The notes beneath the pieces were generated by a model. That model made no database searches. It was given only the letters and a program-made list of their open reading frames with translations, and was not told the origin of the DNA. Positions 1-45,100 of a stretch of DNA of 64,000 bases are shown in pieces. The position numbers and the translations under genes are program-made. Source of the stretch: Galaxea fascicularis. Taxonomy: Eukaryota > Cnidaria > Anthozoa > Scleractinia > Euphylliidae. The stretch is from positions 16,618,475 through 16,682,474 of the forward strand of contig OX419341.1 of the NCBI GenBank assembly GCA_948470475.1, given 5' to 3'. Within the stretch, counting starts at the first letter, position 1. Every line of letters begins with the position of its first letter.

Positions 1-259
1 GAAATGACGATGTAAGAAAAGTTACAAATTGCCTTATTATAACTCAATCCAGAGCTAAAAAAATTACATCTGCCCTTCTAAAGGCTTGGTTACCAGTGAT
101 GGCATCGACTGTTAATAATGGAAACGACCATTTACGAAAGGGAAATAGGTGTCGTCTACTTTATCCAGATTGGTCACTCAAGTCAAGTCACCACCCACTT
201 TGGTTGACTCGGACAGCTATTTCAAAAATAATTGAAACTCCTGGTGAACCTTTTATTAC

Positions 260-32399
<32,140 letters not shown>

Positions 32400-32634
32400 C
32401 TACTGCACTCATCAAACTAAATAACGTTTTTACAGTCTATTGTTTCCTGATGATGTACAGCTGTTCTCCTAGAATCCTAACAACGGCTCAGCTTAGCAAA
32501 ATCAGGAAAAATTTGTCAATGCAACGACAGCTTCTCAACGTGACTCGCCCGAAGCAAGAGAAAGTAAAAATTGCTATGTAACCAGGCATCTTCAAAGCTG
32601 TGTGACCACGCGTTCACGTCACAAGTTAGTACCT

Positions 32635-33085
32635 AGCCTGCGTGGCCGGCATAATCGGGAAAGGGGAAGGGGAGCGAGGGAGGCGAGAAAAAATGAGGGG
32701 GATTGGGGAGAGGAGAGAGGGAACGCCTGCCACAAGAACCCCATTCGCTTCATTTCTGCGTTCGCTGGCAAACGCAAATTTCTGATTGGCTAATTTCTGA
32801 CAGTAAGTCTCTTGAGAATTGAAGGAATTTAATCCCTCTTACATGTGGCACATTCCCGCGTGAAATCAGTCATGCAGAGAAACGCGCGTCTGATTTTGAT
32901 TGGTGGATGAATTGACAGTTATTGACGGATAAAGTGATTGGATTAACTGAAAATCGTTGGGCGGGAATGAAGCGAATGGGGTTCTTGTGGCAGGCGTTCC
33001 CTCTCTCCTCTCCCCAATCCCCCTCATTTTTTCTCGCCTCCCTCGCTCCCCTTCCCCTTTCCCGATTACGCCGGCCACGCAGGCT
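32635..33085. repeat. Palindromic MITE-like element in the divergent promoter
   Basis: Bases 32635-32754 reappear as a reverse complement at 32966-33085, almost without change. The arms are purine-rich on one strand (GGGGAAGGGGAGCGAGG) and are separated by about 210 bp. Short extensions (gttagtacct / aggtactaac) continue the match outward. Such arms can form a cruciform. I saw no open frame of note inside. Confidence 0.85.
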
Positions 33086-33295
33086 AGTTAGTACCTCGAT
33101 ATAAGTTTGAATTAAATTTTAACCCTGAAACAAGGACAAGAACGGTTTCTCACTCAAAAATTCTTTGAAGCAATTTTCTGTATAGCACCTGGGGAAAACA
33201 TTCTCTGTGAAAAAGATCACGAAATGGTGCTTGGTTTGCTTCCAAAAAATTTCAGCGGAAACCATGCTTTGAGCCCATAATCTTCTTGACCAGCT

Positions 33296-33309
33296 GTTTC
33301 TATGGAAAC
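33296..33309 (+). promoter_or_regulatory. RFX X-box upstream of IQUB
   Basis: GTTTCTATGGAAAC is a near-perfect inverted repeat that fits the RFX X-box consensus (GTnnYY-AT-RRnAAC). It ends 110 bp before the IQUB ATG, the usual distance for X-boxes of ciliary genes. IQUB is an axonemal protein, so the site makes sense functionally. It is a sequence match only. Confidence 0.7.
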
Positions 33310-33418
33310 GACAATCGCAGCGATCGCAGCAACATCGACGTGAATATTTCTGGGTCGCGGATCTTTGTGTCGACTAACTTGATTCTGTTATTCGCAATCT
33401 GACGGTTTTGATCCGGAG

Positions 33419-34037
33419 ATGTCTTCAGTGGAAGAAAGTACAGATAATCAAGTCATAAATGAACTAAATAGCGACGAACAAAAGGTGCAGGGAACTGAAG
33501 TCCAAGAAGAAGTCGGGAACGAACCTCAACCCATCGATCCAAATTCCGGCGATGTTGCTGAAGACTTTGGACAAGCTGAAAAGACAGAAAAAAGAGATAA
33601 AGGCGATGGAGAAAAAAAAGATGAACAGGAAAAAAAAGAGGAACTTGTTTATGTTACTGATGGTACAGACAACGCGATCGCAGTGGAAAAAAAAGACGAG
33701 ATCCCTTCCGAAGAGCAACAAACCCCGGTCGAAGAGGGTGTTAAGGCTGAGGAACAGGTCATGTCTGTCGTGATTTCAGAGCCTGATAAAGACGTTAAAA
33801 CGCAAGAGGCGAATGCTCAAACAGAGGGGAGGGAATCGCCCGTTGGAAAAGATGCGAGAGAAACCGCGGACAGCACAGTTAAAGACGAAAACAGAGTAAT
33901 GGAGTCCCAGTCAGAGAGCGAATCACCCTTGGTTGCTCCCCCAACTTCTAAAGCAGAAAAGTCTATTGAAAGCGAAACCCCAGCTGGATTTCAGACGAAA
34001 TTTGTAAGCAAAGCAAAGGATGGCTTCACAGCAAATG
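33419..34037 (+). CDS. IQUB: IQUB exon 1: acidic N-terminal region
   Basis: This long first exon encodes 206 codons plus one base, dominated by Glu, Lys, Asp, Ser and Gln. No globular domain is visible; it is probably disordered. Human IQUB also begins with an acidic tail, so length and composition agree although the residues do not align well. The exon ends AAT G|GTAAGT. A longer human-like start upstream is not available in frame. Confidence 0.88.
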
Positions 34038-37000
34038 GTAAGTAGAAAACCTCACCAACGTCAAAACGTATCATCACGTACTTACGATCATGTCCTTCTA
34101 CTGTCCAGTACGGGCCAATAGAATTTAAACCTAAATCACATGGGGGATGCTTGTGACTGGCTTATGAAATGAATTACTTCAGTAAATATTACTTTAAAGT
34201 GGACCCAACATATGTCATCACAAATCAAATCAGCCGAAAATCTAAGGACAATTAATATTATATGTGTTTTCAGGTGCATGTAGTATTGAGTGGCAAAGAC
34301 CTTAAAAATCATACACTGTACAGGTGTGCCTGTATGGTTCAGTCTGGTCTGGTCTTGCTTGCAAAGAGAACCAAATGAATGTGAGATTTTATTCTCACGG
34401 TGTTTTAAATTAACTTGTGTAAGTAGTTGAAAAAAGAAAGAGTGAAGCCTGAATTTTGTCAACTGAATATTATTTTATACTGTATACTGTAAATGTACAT
34501 GTTGATCAGACCACAGTGAGAATTAATCCAGTTGCGTCCAGTCTTGACAAAGTTCAGAGTATGTACACGTGCTAGACAAGACTGAGTTTTTTAGGTCTCT
34601 TTTTCAGCTGCTTCTCTAATTTAATAAATCTAGAGCAAGAGTCACATCCTGCATTGTAGTACTGTCAGACTATTAATTTTAAGTATTGAGGCTTGCTAAT
34701 TTCTGGGAAATGTACTGAGGTTTTGCTTCAGTTGTAAGGTGAGAATGCGCATATATGTACATGTAGCTAGAAGGCAGAGAGCTTTCAAGATCTGCCAACC
34801 TTGCAATGCACAGTAATCTTATTCCTAAAAAAAGAACACTTAATCTTGTAAAATGTTTTTAATTACAGTGTATATGTTGTGGTTCAATTTTATCCTTGGT
34901 TTAAATATTTTTATTTTTCTTTGTTTTTGTGTATGGTAATGTATGACAATGAGTTTGAAACAAAGAAAAATAAAATTTGAACCAAGGATAAAATTGAACC
35001 ACAACATATACACACATGTATCTTCAAAGTTACCAAGGGTCATTTAAAAATACAGTGTAAAATCAAGTCTTAAGTTTGACTAGTCAAGAATTAGCCAGTA
35101 TATTGCCTGCTAAAGAAATAGTCTGTAGATTCACACTGTATCCCTGACCTAAAGTGCATGAATTCACTGGGTTTTTTTCCTATACAGTCAAGTTCATCAT
35201 GATGCCAGATGGTCAAGTCCAGCATATGACATGTTCATTAAAGCAGTCCTTCCTTGAACTCAGAAATCATTTTGCATCTGAATTTAATCAACCACCACAA
35301 TTTATTTTGATACTATTTAATGGTAAGTTAATTATCATTGTTTCATATTAATATGGCCAGAACAGCAAATTACAAAAAGATGATCAACAGGTATTTATAG
35401 TGTTCTATCATACTGTATAGTTATTGCACTGTATTACACTGTATAATTAAATATGCCTATATGTTTTTGTTCCATTAAACCATTTACTGCTGACTGTGGG
35501 AGCATAAGTTCTTGTTAAATGAATTGGAATAATAATGATGTTGTTACTTGTTGTAACGTAAAGGAAACATCAAAAAACCTTAGGCAAGTTAGTCATATTA
35601 AATTTTGGTCCTAAATTATTCCCCTCTTTTCAAGTCATCCCTGTAGGGATATAAAGTAGCATTGCTTGTGCAACTCAATGTAAATTACAGTCCCTACACA
35701 TGTTCTGTCAGACTGGATTGATCTTTTGCATTTAATTTGATTTTTAAGCTTTTTATAGCTGTTCACTTTGGTTTGATCTCTCATATCACGGAGGCAAAGT
35801 TTCATGTACGCTGCACATGTGCCACAGGGTACCTGCATATTTATACCTACTCTACACAGTGCTCCACTTGCCAACCTTCTATGTTTCCACAACATGCAAT
35901 TTCATTTCTACGCCGATGACACTCAGTTGTACATTTTCCTTTTCTACAGCTGTACTAATGACGATCTGGAATTAACCAACAACATCACTAAAATTGAGGA
36001 ATGCTTATCCGACCTTGATCAGTGGATGTCCTTAAACAAGCTGAAACTAAACAAAGACAAAACTGAACTTCTTTACCTCTATTCAAAGCAATAGCTCTCA
36101 ACAGTCCTTTAACCTCCACTTTGTTTTGGATCTGATACAATCCAGCTGTCTCCACGTTCCAGAAATATCGGTGTCGTTTTTGATAGTACTATGTCGATGC
36201 TCCCTCCTGTTAATTCTGTTTGTAAATCTGCATTCTATCATCTTTCAAACATTTCCCGTATACATGTACGAAATTTGCTATCCATCAAAACCACTGAGAC
36301 TCTAGTCCATGCATTGAGTTGCTAATGGTTACCTCCCAGCACTCTACAGGATGCAACATGTTGTGTACCTCCTCGCCTTGCAGCACCTACACCTGTAATT
36401 CCAAGGCTCATTTCTGGTTGTGAGTGTAATTGTGAATTTCTTTGTCTATTGAAGGGAAAATCGTAGAAGACCAGACAGTGTTATCAGATCTGGGTGTTGA
36501 GGCAGGACAGACTGTTCAAGTGGAAATTCAATCATCTGATCCCATCAATAGACCACTCCAGTTTAGACAGGCATCACCAACCTACCAGCTACCAGAAAAA
36601 GTCACAATCAAAGTAGAAACTGGTATTAAAATTAAATCTTACATGTATTCTAAACCCAGATTAAGAGGGTTTCCAGTGCTGCACTCTAGCAGAGCCCAGT
36701 GGCCCCTGGAGACCTACTTTTGCCCGTAGGCGCCAGGAAATAATTATCATTGGTTTTTGTATCAAACTCATATGGTGGGTGCCTTTGATCTCAGGGGTTT
36801 AGAGGTTATGGGCTCCCAACTACTTTAATTAATAATTCTAAGAGCATAGCCTTAGTTTGTTGGGGTTGGGTTACATCCACCCACACGTAATTTTGAGTTC
36901 CAGAATTTCCAGGGTTACAGTTGCATGAAAATAAAAATAATTAAGCAAAACTCCCTGTTAGAAGTATAATATTATAATGCTATAGTAATGCTTACAGACC

Positions 37001-38919
37001 TGCTGAGGAGAACATTTTTGATAATTGTCTATTTTCAAATAACTTATTTTTGAGGTGTACAGTTAAATGTAAGGAAGAGATGGAAATTCCTGTCTTTTTT
37101 AAGCTGTATGTATGGCAATGAAGTGGTGCAACTGGCAAATTGGGTATCGCAGGCATGGAAATAATGGTGGGTGATTGGTTAATTTACCGATCAAATTTAC
37201 CAGCTAGAAATGAAATACAATAATAACATTTCACGAGAATAAAATAAACACATTAACTGGACAAAGCTGGCTGCTAACCACCTACACTGTACAGTGTACA
37301 CTGTATTGATAATAAATTATTATTTGTTTTCCCTTATTTCCATCTCTGTATGGGGTTCGAGCTGCATTTATCTTGTAACTCAATTTGAACGGTATGTAGC
37401 CTTTAAAAAAATAATGTACTCCCGTCGGACCCGTCTGACCTTTTAGCATCCTGTCTAGTATCTCTGGCTTAAAGGATTAATAAATATGTATGTATGTATG
37501 TATCATTTCAGATGGAAAAGAAGCTGAGGTTGTTGTTCACATTGTGCAAGAGAACAGAAAGAAGCCATTCCTAGGAGGCTACAAGCATCGATTGACAGGG
37601 GCAGAGTTCCATAATGCTTCTTCTCAAACAATACCAAAGATTCGCATACCATCACCTGTCGAGAAATTCCATCGAGATACTCAGACGTACAAACTGAGAA
37701 ATAGAGTCCAACAGACAACAAATACAACCTCAACACAAATGGTATGGAAAGCAGTTAGTGATTAGTCCCAACTAGTGGTCTTTTTCTACCCTCTACTTGT
37801 TCAAACTCACACCTGAAAAGAACAGCTGGATCCAAGGCTACGTTTCATGATTGCATGTGCACTGTGGATCCATCATGAGTTTATCCCTCATTATTTTATC
37901 TTGAAAGAACGGTTATAGTCACTAGCTGTTTCACGGTCGGTCTGTCTCTCTGTTGAGCTAGTAGATGTTTGAGCAATCTGTGAAGGGGGTATTTTGTGAA
38001 TTATCTCAAGAGTTGGTTCATTTATCCTATGAGCAGATGAACGGCGAATTCTAGACATTATGTGGTTCATTTGTTCATTATTTTATGGAAAATTTTGGCG
38101 CTAACATCTCGATTTCCGACACGCTGTGAGAGTGAACGGTAGGTATGTACAACGCTTTTAAAGTGCAGTCCTTTTTCCAATTTGTTTCTTGAGAGATCAA
38201 TCACTGACGAGCTCATTAGTTTCTCAACTCGAAACTCGAAAGACTCCCTCGAAGGTCTTGAAATTCGACTCGAGACTCAATCCTCGAAATTTTCTAGAAC
38301 CGAGAATCGAGTATGAAGGCGCGAGGATCGAGATGCGCGGGACTGTCAAATTTTTTTATCTTTGAGAATAATCAATTGTGTTTAACTTACAGAGAATAAA
38401 GTACAGGAACATTTGATTTGTTTTGTTGTGTTTGGCAGACCAAAGACGGGTGCTATGTGTCAAATGTAACAGACAAAATACTGATTCCTGGAACGTACGT
38501 CACAGCTGAACAACATCATCGTAAAATATTGGAAAAGGTTTGTTCATTTTATCATAATTATGACCCTATGGCCCCGCGCGCGCTTTCATTCAAAAACTAT
38601 TGATGAAATCACCGTTTGAGGGCCGTACGCATTAGCGTGAGCAGGAGCGGAAAAAGCCGTACGGCCCTGTTAGGAACGCGTACGGCCTCGAGTGATACGA
38701 TTTTAGACGATTTCGTCGCGTCTAACCATGTAAGTTTATTTCACAACGAGAAAGCAAATAAAAACAATATATTAGATCAATTTTATGTGCAAATTAGTCA
38801 CTTTTTTGTAAAAAAAAAAATTCACCTTTTACGCGCTCATGAAGAGTCTAAGGAGGGCATGTGATAAAATACTTATTGACTGAGTTAGGTCGGGCCGGAC
38901 GAGAAAATATTTGGCTCTC

Positions 38920-38959
<40 letters not shown>

Positions 38960-39010
38960 TATCACCTCGGGCCAAATATTTCCCCGTCCGGCCATCCCAC
39001 TCAGTCAATA

Positions 39011-39069
<59 letters not shown>

Positions 39070-39096
39070 AAAATCGGACGAGCGCGCAGCGCGAGT

Positions 39097-39165
<69 letters not shown>

Positions 39166-42100
39166 TATCTATAACAAATTTCGAGATTAAGAAGATTTTG
39201 AAAACCTCCTTTGGGTGAAAAAGTCAGGGGTATGTTCCAGCAGTCTTACAAACAGTGGGAAAACATTATGAAGGAAGCCATTAAAGTGCACGTAATTGAC
39301 GCGTGAATGGCGTGGGTGTCCAATTACAGGTATCCTATTACAGAAAGTTGAAATTGGATACCTGTACATGTAATTGGACACCCACGTGATCGCGCGTCAA
39401 TTACGCGACAAATAGGCGCGCTCAGAACCAATCAGAATCGAGAATTTTGTTATAGCTACGATTAGTACATAATATGAGGTACATGTGTTATGAAATGTTC
39501 GGAGAGTTACGCGCGCTATGATTGGTCCAATCGAGTTCATTAAATCTCCAGCTAAAGCACGCGCCCTACGTCATGCTCGTGCATTGTTGAGTTCTACTGC
39601 ATGCAACTTACGTCACGAGCGTGTACGCGCACAAATCTTGGGCCATTTTGTGAGAGAAACAACGGTCAGTAAAAACAATAAAATAGTTGTGATTCAATCC
39701 ATATTCAACACATGAATAAAGAGGGTAGTTTCTAAAGAAACTGTGTCGGTGGGGGAGTTGTACACAAGAATTTGGTTTTACCAAATACCAGGTTTCTAAA
39801 AGCTTACATTAAGAGCGTTAGCCCTTCGTCAAGGCGAATCCACACAGTTTTGGATATTAAAGGAAAATTTGTGGATTAAAATGTCCACAAATTTCATCAA
39901 CAGACTGCCCTTATGAAAGCTCGCTCAAACCTCCGGCACATTTCAGGAAAGAAACCTACATGTAACTCACCAGGGGTCCTGTAGTGGAGGTTGTAGGTTC
40001 GATTCCTGCCTGGGACTCTGATTTCTTTTCAGTTGTCCTTTCGCCCGTTGCCAAGCAAACACCATATCGGGTACATCGCACCACTACCATCATTAGTAAT
40101 TGCACTCTTTCTCGAAAAGTGCCAGAAACACTCGCCCACGGTTCGTGCTTCTCTGGTTATTTCTCTTCTGTTGAAAATTCCTGCGTGCTTATATAACTCA
40201 ACAATGCACTCGGTGAGTTTTTTTATTATCTTATGAGAAGTGTGAATCATGCATTGATTCATATTACAGTCTGTAAGTCTGTTCCTTACTGGCATTATTT
40301 CGCAGGTCATTATCCTTCAAACCTACTGGAGAAGATGGCTTGCAAAGAACTACGTCCAGAAGCTTAGAGAAGACCGCATACGACGCCTTGAATGGGAAAG
40401 AAAGGAAGAGCTTAGAAAACAGAAGGAAAGGGCAGAAAGATTAAGGAAAGAATGGGAGAGGAGACTGAATCCCAAGACAAAGGAAGACTTTGATCTTCTG
40501 TATGCCCATCTGGAGAGTAAGTGGAGATCAAGTTATTTTCCGTTGCAGTTCTTTATACGGTTTACATCAGTGCATGGTTTATTGGTTATTATGAAATAGC
40601 AGGAGAGATTTCTCTAATCCAAATGATATTTGTTCTAAAATACATTAAAAGTCATTAAAACAAACCGACCTATAGACTCTCCTCCGAGAGGAAGTGTGGA
40701 AAACTTATTACGCGAAAAGTTCTTTCTCATAACTTGATGCGCTCGACTCGATACTCAATGCACTCGGCTGAGCCTCGATACTCGAGGCATTTGAGTATCG
40801 TGTATCGAGTCGCAAAGTTCGAGTTTCAAGGGTTTTTCTTTTCCAAACAAGATTTTATTCACAGCATTTGCTCTAATAGCACAGAGTGCTCATCTAGAGA
40901 GCTAACACAGTTTACATTAAATCTTTAATCTTCAGGGACGAAAGAAAAAAACAAATAAAAAAAAAAACAAAAACAACTACGAAAAACGATTTGATTGAGA
41001 GACAAAAGACCGAACAGAATGAAACGAGTTTACATTGATCTGAAAGTCAAAACTAGGAACTCCATTTAAAAGGAAGTCAATTTTCTTCTTGTCAGATGCA
41101 AAAAAGCCAACTTACTTTACTCATACTCATCCTCATACCAACTTTTCTTGGGAATGGGAATAGATGGTAATCATGCTCTTGAGGGACATTGTGAATGAAA
41201 TGAAGAATGATACTTGCAGTTTTGAACGCAATTTATGCTGTTTGAACCCGTGACCCCGCGATACCGGTGCCGCCGATGCTCTAACCAATTGACCTTGGGA
41301 GCTGGTCAATTATGATTTCATATGTTGAATTGCATAAATTGCGTTCACAACTGCGAGGATCATTCCTTATTTCATTTCCGCAGTTCTGAAATATTCAGGA
41401 AATATTCTGTTTTCGGAATGGTCTTAATAGCATTCCGTTCTTTTAACTCTCGGTTACAGAATGCACAACACACGGTCGGAACGCGACTAACACGTAAATG
41501 TATGCAGTTTTTGGCGGGAAATGTGGGTTCCCACATGCTGTACATGCTAGTGACGTAGCACTAAAAGCCAAGATCAGAAGTTCAGTCCTGTTTTCTGCGT
41601 GCTGTTCTTTAACCAGTTCCTCCAATTTTGTAAAATCTTATTCATGGCATTCCCTTATTCCTATTACGCAATAAGAAGAAAGAGAATAGCCCTTTTTCAG
41701 AACAAACAAGACAAAACTCATTATGTTGCCGATAGCACTATTATCAGAATAAAAAGATTACGCTGTACTCGGAATACGCAGAATATGTGTTATTTTGAGA
41801 AAGGTTTGGCGGGAAAAAGTGCGCGGTTCGCCCTGCCAACATTTTACGTGTTAGAGAAAGTCAGGATCAGAGGCTGGCACTAGGCTATACTGCGCGTGCG
41901 CTGGCCTCATGTCTCTTCCGTCAGGATAATTCTGTCTTCAGAATATGTCAGTACGTTTAACCTCCTTCGCAGACATTCTTTTGGCTTGTCACGCAATCCA
42001 TAGCTGAAGGAATGTCTGTGCAGTGTAGGAGGCTAAACATGTGTTGGTTTACCTTTTCTGACCGCTTATTCGATTCTTTTTTATCGGAATATGAATAGCT

Positions 42101-45100
42101 AGAATAGCCCTAAACAGAGGACACGTTGTTAATTATGTCAGTTCTAATCCAGTTGTGCAAATCCTTTGATCAGAATGGCGTAAGGAAGAAATGGCGCATA
42201 TAGATGAGTTATACTCAGGGCCTGAGAGAAAAGCTGCGTTAGTGGGGTTGTTAGAGCAAGAAGCATACCTCATCGGATCCATTGATAGACACAAGCTGGC
42301 TGCGGATGAAGAAAACAAAGACAAGAAGATCAAGAGATTCTTGAACAAGGTTTGTGCAACTGCAACAGGAAGTCATGTTATGGCTTTTGTTTCAGACTGT
42401 GGTATACCATTTCTGTTGCGCGTGTGCTGCTCGAACGATGCGAAACTCTTGTACACCTCTAATAATAGAGTTTAATAATAAACGATCAAATAAATACAAA
42501 AAGTTATTATCTGTCTCCCCTCACAAGCAGCAACTTTAGGCTGATTGCAGTGGGCGGAGCTACAATAATCCAGGTGGTTAACTAATAACTAATTACGTTT
42601 AATGAATAACATTGCAACTCTCATCAGTCAACGTTTTCTAGGCTTACAATTGTCCTAGGCCATGTTTTAAAACTTGTTTCAAAATACTTTATTATGTAAC
42701 AGTACCTAGGACATGTACATGAACGGAATTTGAATACAAGTACTTGTATTCAAATTCCGTTCATGTAAGATTTTATAACCTTTTGGAGTTTGCTGAACCC
42801 ACAAGTTGATGAAGACTAAGTCGTGTTACCCACTTTTTCATTTCATTGATTCTTTCGTGCCGATTTTTTTCCAACGTTTTGCCGGTTTTTGTCAAGTTGC
42901 TCTTCTACTGACAATGTTATAAAACAAAAGTTTCCTGCATTTAGCTTTACGTATATCAAGTTAGGATGTACTTGGGAAATTTGGAGAGTACTTAAGCTTC
43001 TCTTGTTCTCTCCCAAATTCCCGCGTACAGTAAAACTCGATATATGCACGGTAAATCCTGAACGGATTGTCAAATGACATTTCAATTCTTCTGCGCGACA
43101 AGTTGTACACATGACTTACACGAAACCATGGCTGTACTCTGGCGGCACCCGGTCGCCCCTGGCGACTTACTTTCGCTTATGGGAGACCAGGAAATATTAG
43201 TTTTTGGACTAAACTTATATTCAAGGCACCCTGGATTTCAAGGGTTTGGAGATTTTCGGCACCCAACTATTTTGGTTAGAGCACAGCCTTGGAAATTCTT
43301 CCTACTGTTGGTTTATTGTCAGCATGTTACATACACTACAAAACAGACGTGCCTTCTGAACTACCATGAACGAAACTGGTTTGCATGTGATGTCATGGCA
43401 GCCATATGGGTGGTCAAGAATAATAGCCCGTCTCCGCTGGGAACTTAACTCTATTTTTGCAAATTCTGCGAAAAATAATTTGTATTGTATAGATCACCAA
43501 CGTGGCCGCCTTGGCGCGTGGTTGAAAACTAAGAATAAAGAGAAGCGCAGTGCAATAATAGCATGACTACGTCGAGAAGCCCATAAGCCTAAGAAAGGTT
43601 CTAATGTTACCTCTTGTAAAGGCGGCCGCTCCAAAACAGTGGAAAGCTTACGATGGCAAAGTGACAGAGATGGACACACCCTATACCATCCGCGCACAGG
43701 AGTTGCGGGACATTTACAGTACACTCAGCATGAAATACCTAACGCAAGATGAAAGATTGGATGTACTGCTGACCCTCAAGCACACTGTGAAAGAACATGA
43801 CTGTAAGCTGACACAAGAGATCATTGAACTTATCGATAGAGAAGCCGATTTGCTGATGAGAGGGGTCAAGGAATCGAATTTAGAAGGTAAGGGGTGAACG
43901 CTCCAGGATCTTTTCGTATAGTCTCATTCCTTTATATGCGTGCTGAAAAAGTGAAAAAAATCCCCCTTTTGAAAGAGAAATTACGGTCTGAATATTGAAA
44001 CAGGCGAAATCGGTTAATGAGCTTGAAACTGGCCTTCCACCAGTCGTTGGGACGCCTAAAGAGACCAGATTTGACGGTTGGAAAAGGAGGCCTCTGATTG
44101 GTCCATTTCAAATCTTTTAATGAGATGCATGGATCCGATAGACACAGGACGTTCGATCCGCTAGACACAGGACGATCGATCCGGTAGACACAGTGCGTTC
44201 GAACCGGTAGACACTGGACATTCGATCCGGTAGACACGGGACATTCGATCCGGTAGACACAGGACGTGCGATCCAGTAGACACAGAACGCGCCTCGGAAA
44301 ATGTTCGGAAAAGCCCTCGGGATTTTTTTCAAAGGCCGACAGTCCCTTGTACTCCCAGTCACTAAAATGGTTAAGGAAATTAAATAACAGTAACAAAAAA
44401 GGAATGAACTTCGTTGATTCGGGAAAAGTAACGTTTTCATCTTTGGAAATCTCAGATTATGAGTTGTCTCTCCAGTGTACAGTGACAGCCTTTCAAACTA
44501 TGTTGGAATGATAGTGGTCAGTATCAAACTTTTGGTTAGGATTTTGGCTGTCGACAAGTCAAGCTTTCGCTCCTTTTATGGCCTTTTCTATTATTCCTTT
44601 AGAGCGACTGAAATTTTCATTTTTAGGTTTGCGCAAGAGAATCTTAACCCTGTTCCTTCAGTACTGCAAAACTCCTCTCTTCAATCCTGAAGCAGCTCGT
44701 CTTATTAAAGTAAGTGATCTTCTTCATTCTTTGTTAGTCTTAAGGGTTTATCATATGACCCGTACGGCCTTGCGCGTACTTTCATTCTAAAACTATTGAG
44801 AAAATCCCCCTATGAGGGCCGTGCACATTAGCACGAGCAGGGCCGGAAAAAGCCGTACGGCCCTGTTAGGAACACGTACACCCACAAGCGATACGGTTTT
44901 AGACGATTTCGTCGCGTCTAACCATGTAAGTTTATTTTATAATCAGAAAGCAAATGCAAACAACATATTAGATCAATTTTATGTGCAAATTAGTCACTTT
45001 TTTTTATTACAAAAACTTCATCTTTTACATGCATGTCTAAGGAGACCATGTGATAAAATACTTATTGACAGAGTTAGGTCGGGCCGGACAGGAAAATATT

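Larger units (their letters stand above)
32400..33418. promoter_or_regulatory. Divergent UBA1/IQUB promoter region
   Basis: The two start codons lie head to head, 1,019 bp apart, so this stretch should hold both promoters and 5' UTRs. It contains a palindromic element with 120-bp arms at 32635-32754 and 32966-33085, and an X-box at 33296-33309. I see no convincing TATA box. That the promoter is shared or co-regulated is inference; only the geometry is seen. Confidence 0.65.

Noticed and set aside
43932..44440. Two long minus-strand frames with Cys-Leu-Pro/Val-Tyr-Arg repeats
   Set aside because: They come from the 23-bp minisatellite, which reads open in more than one frame.
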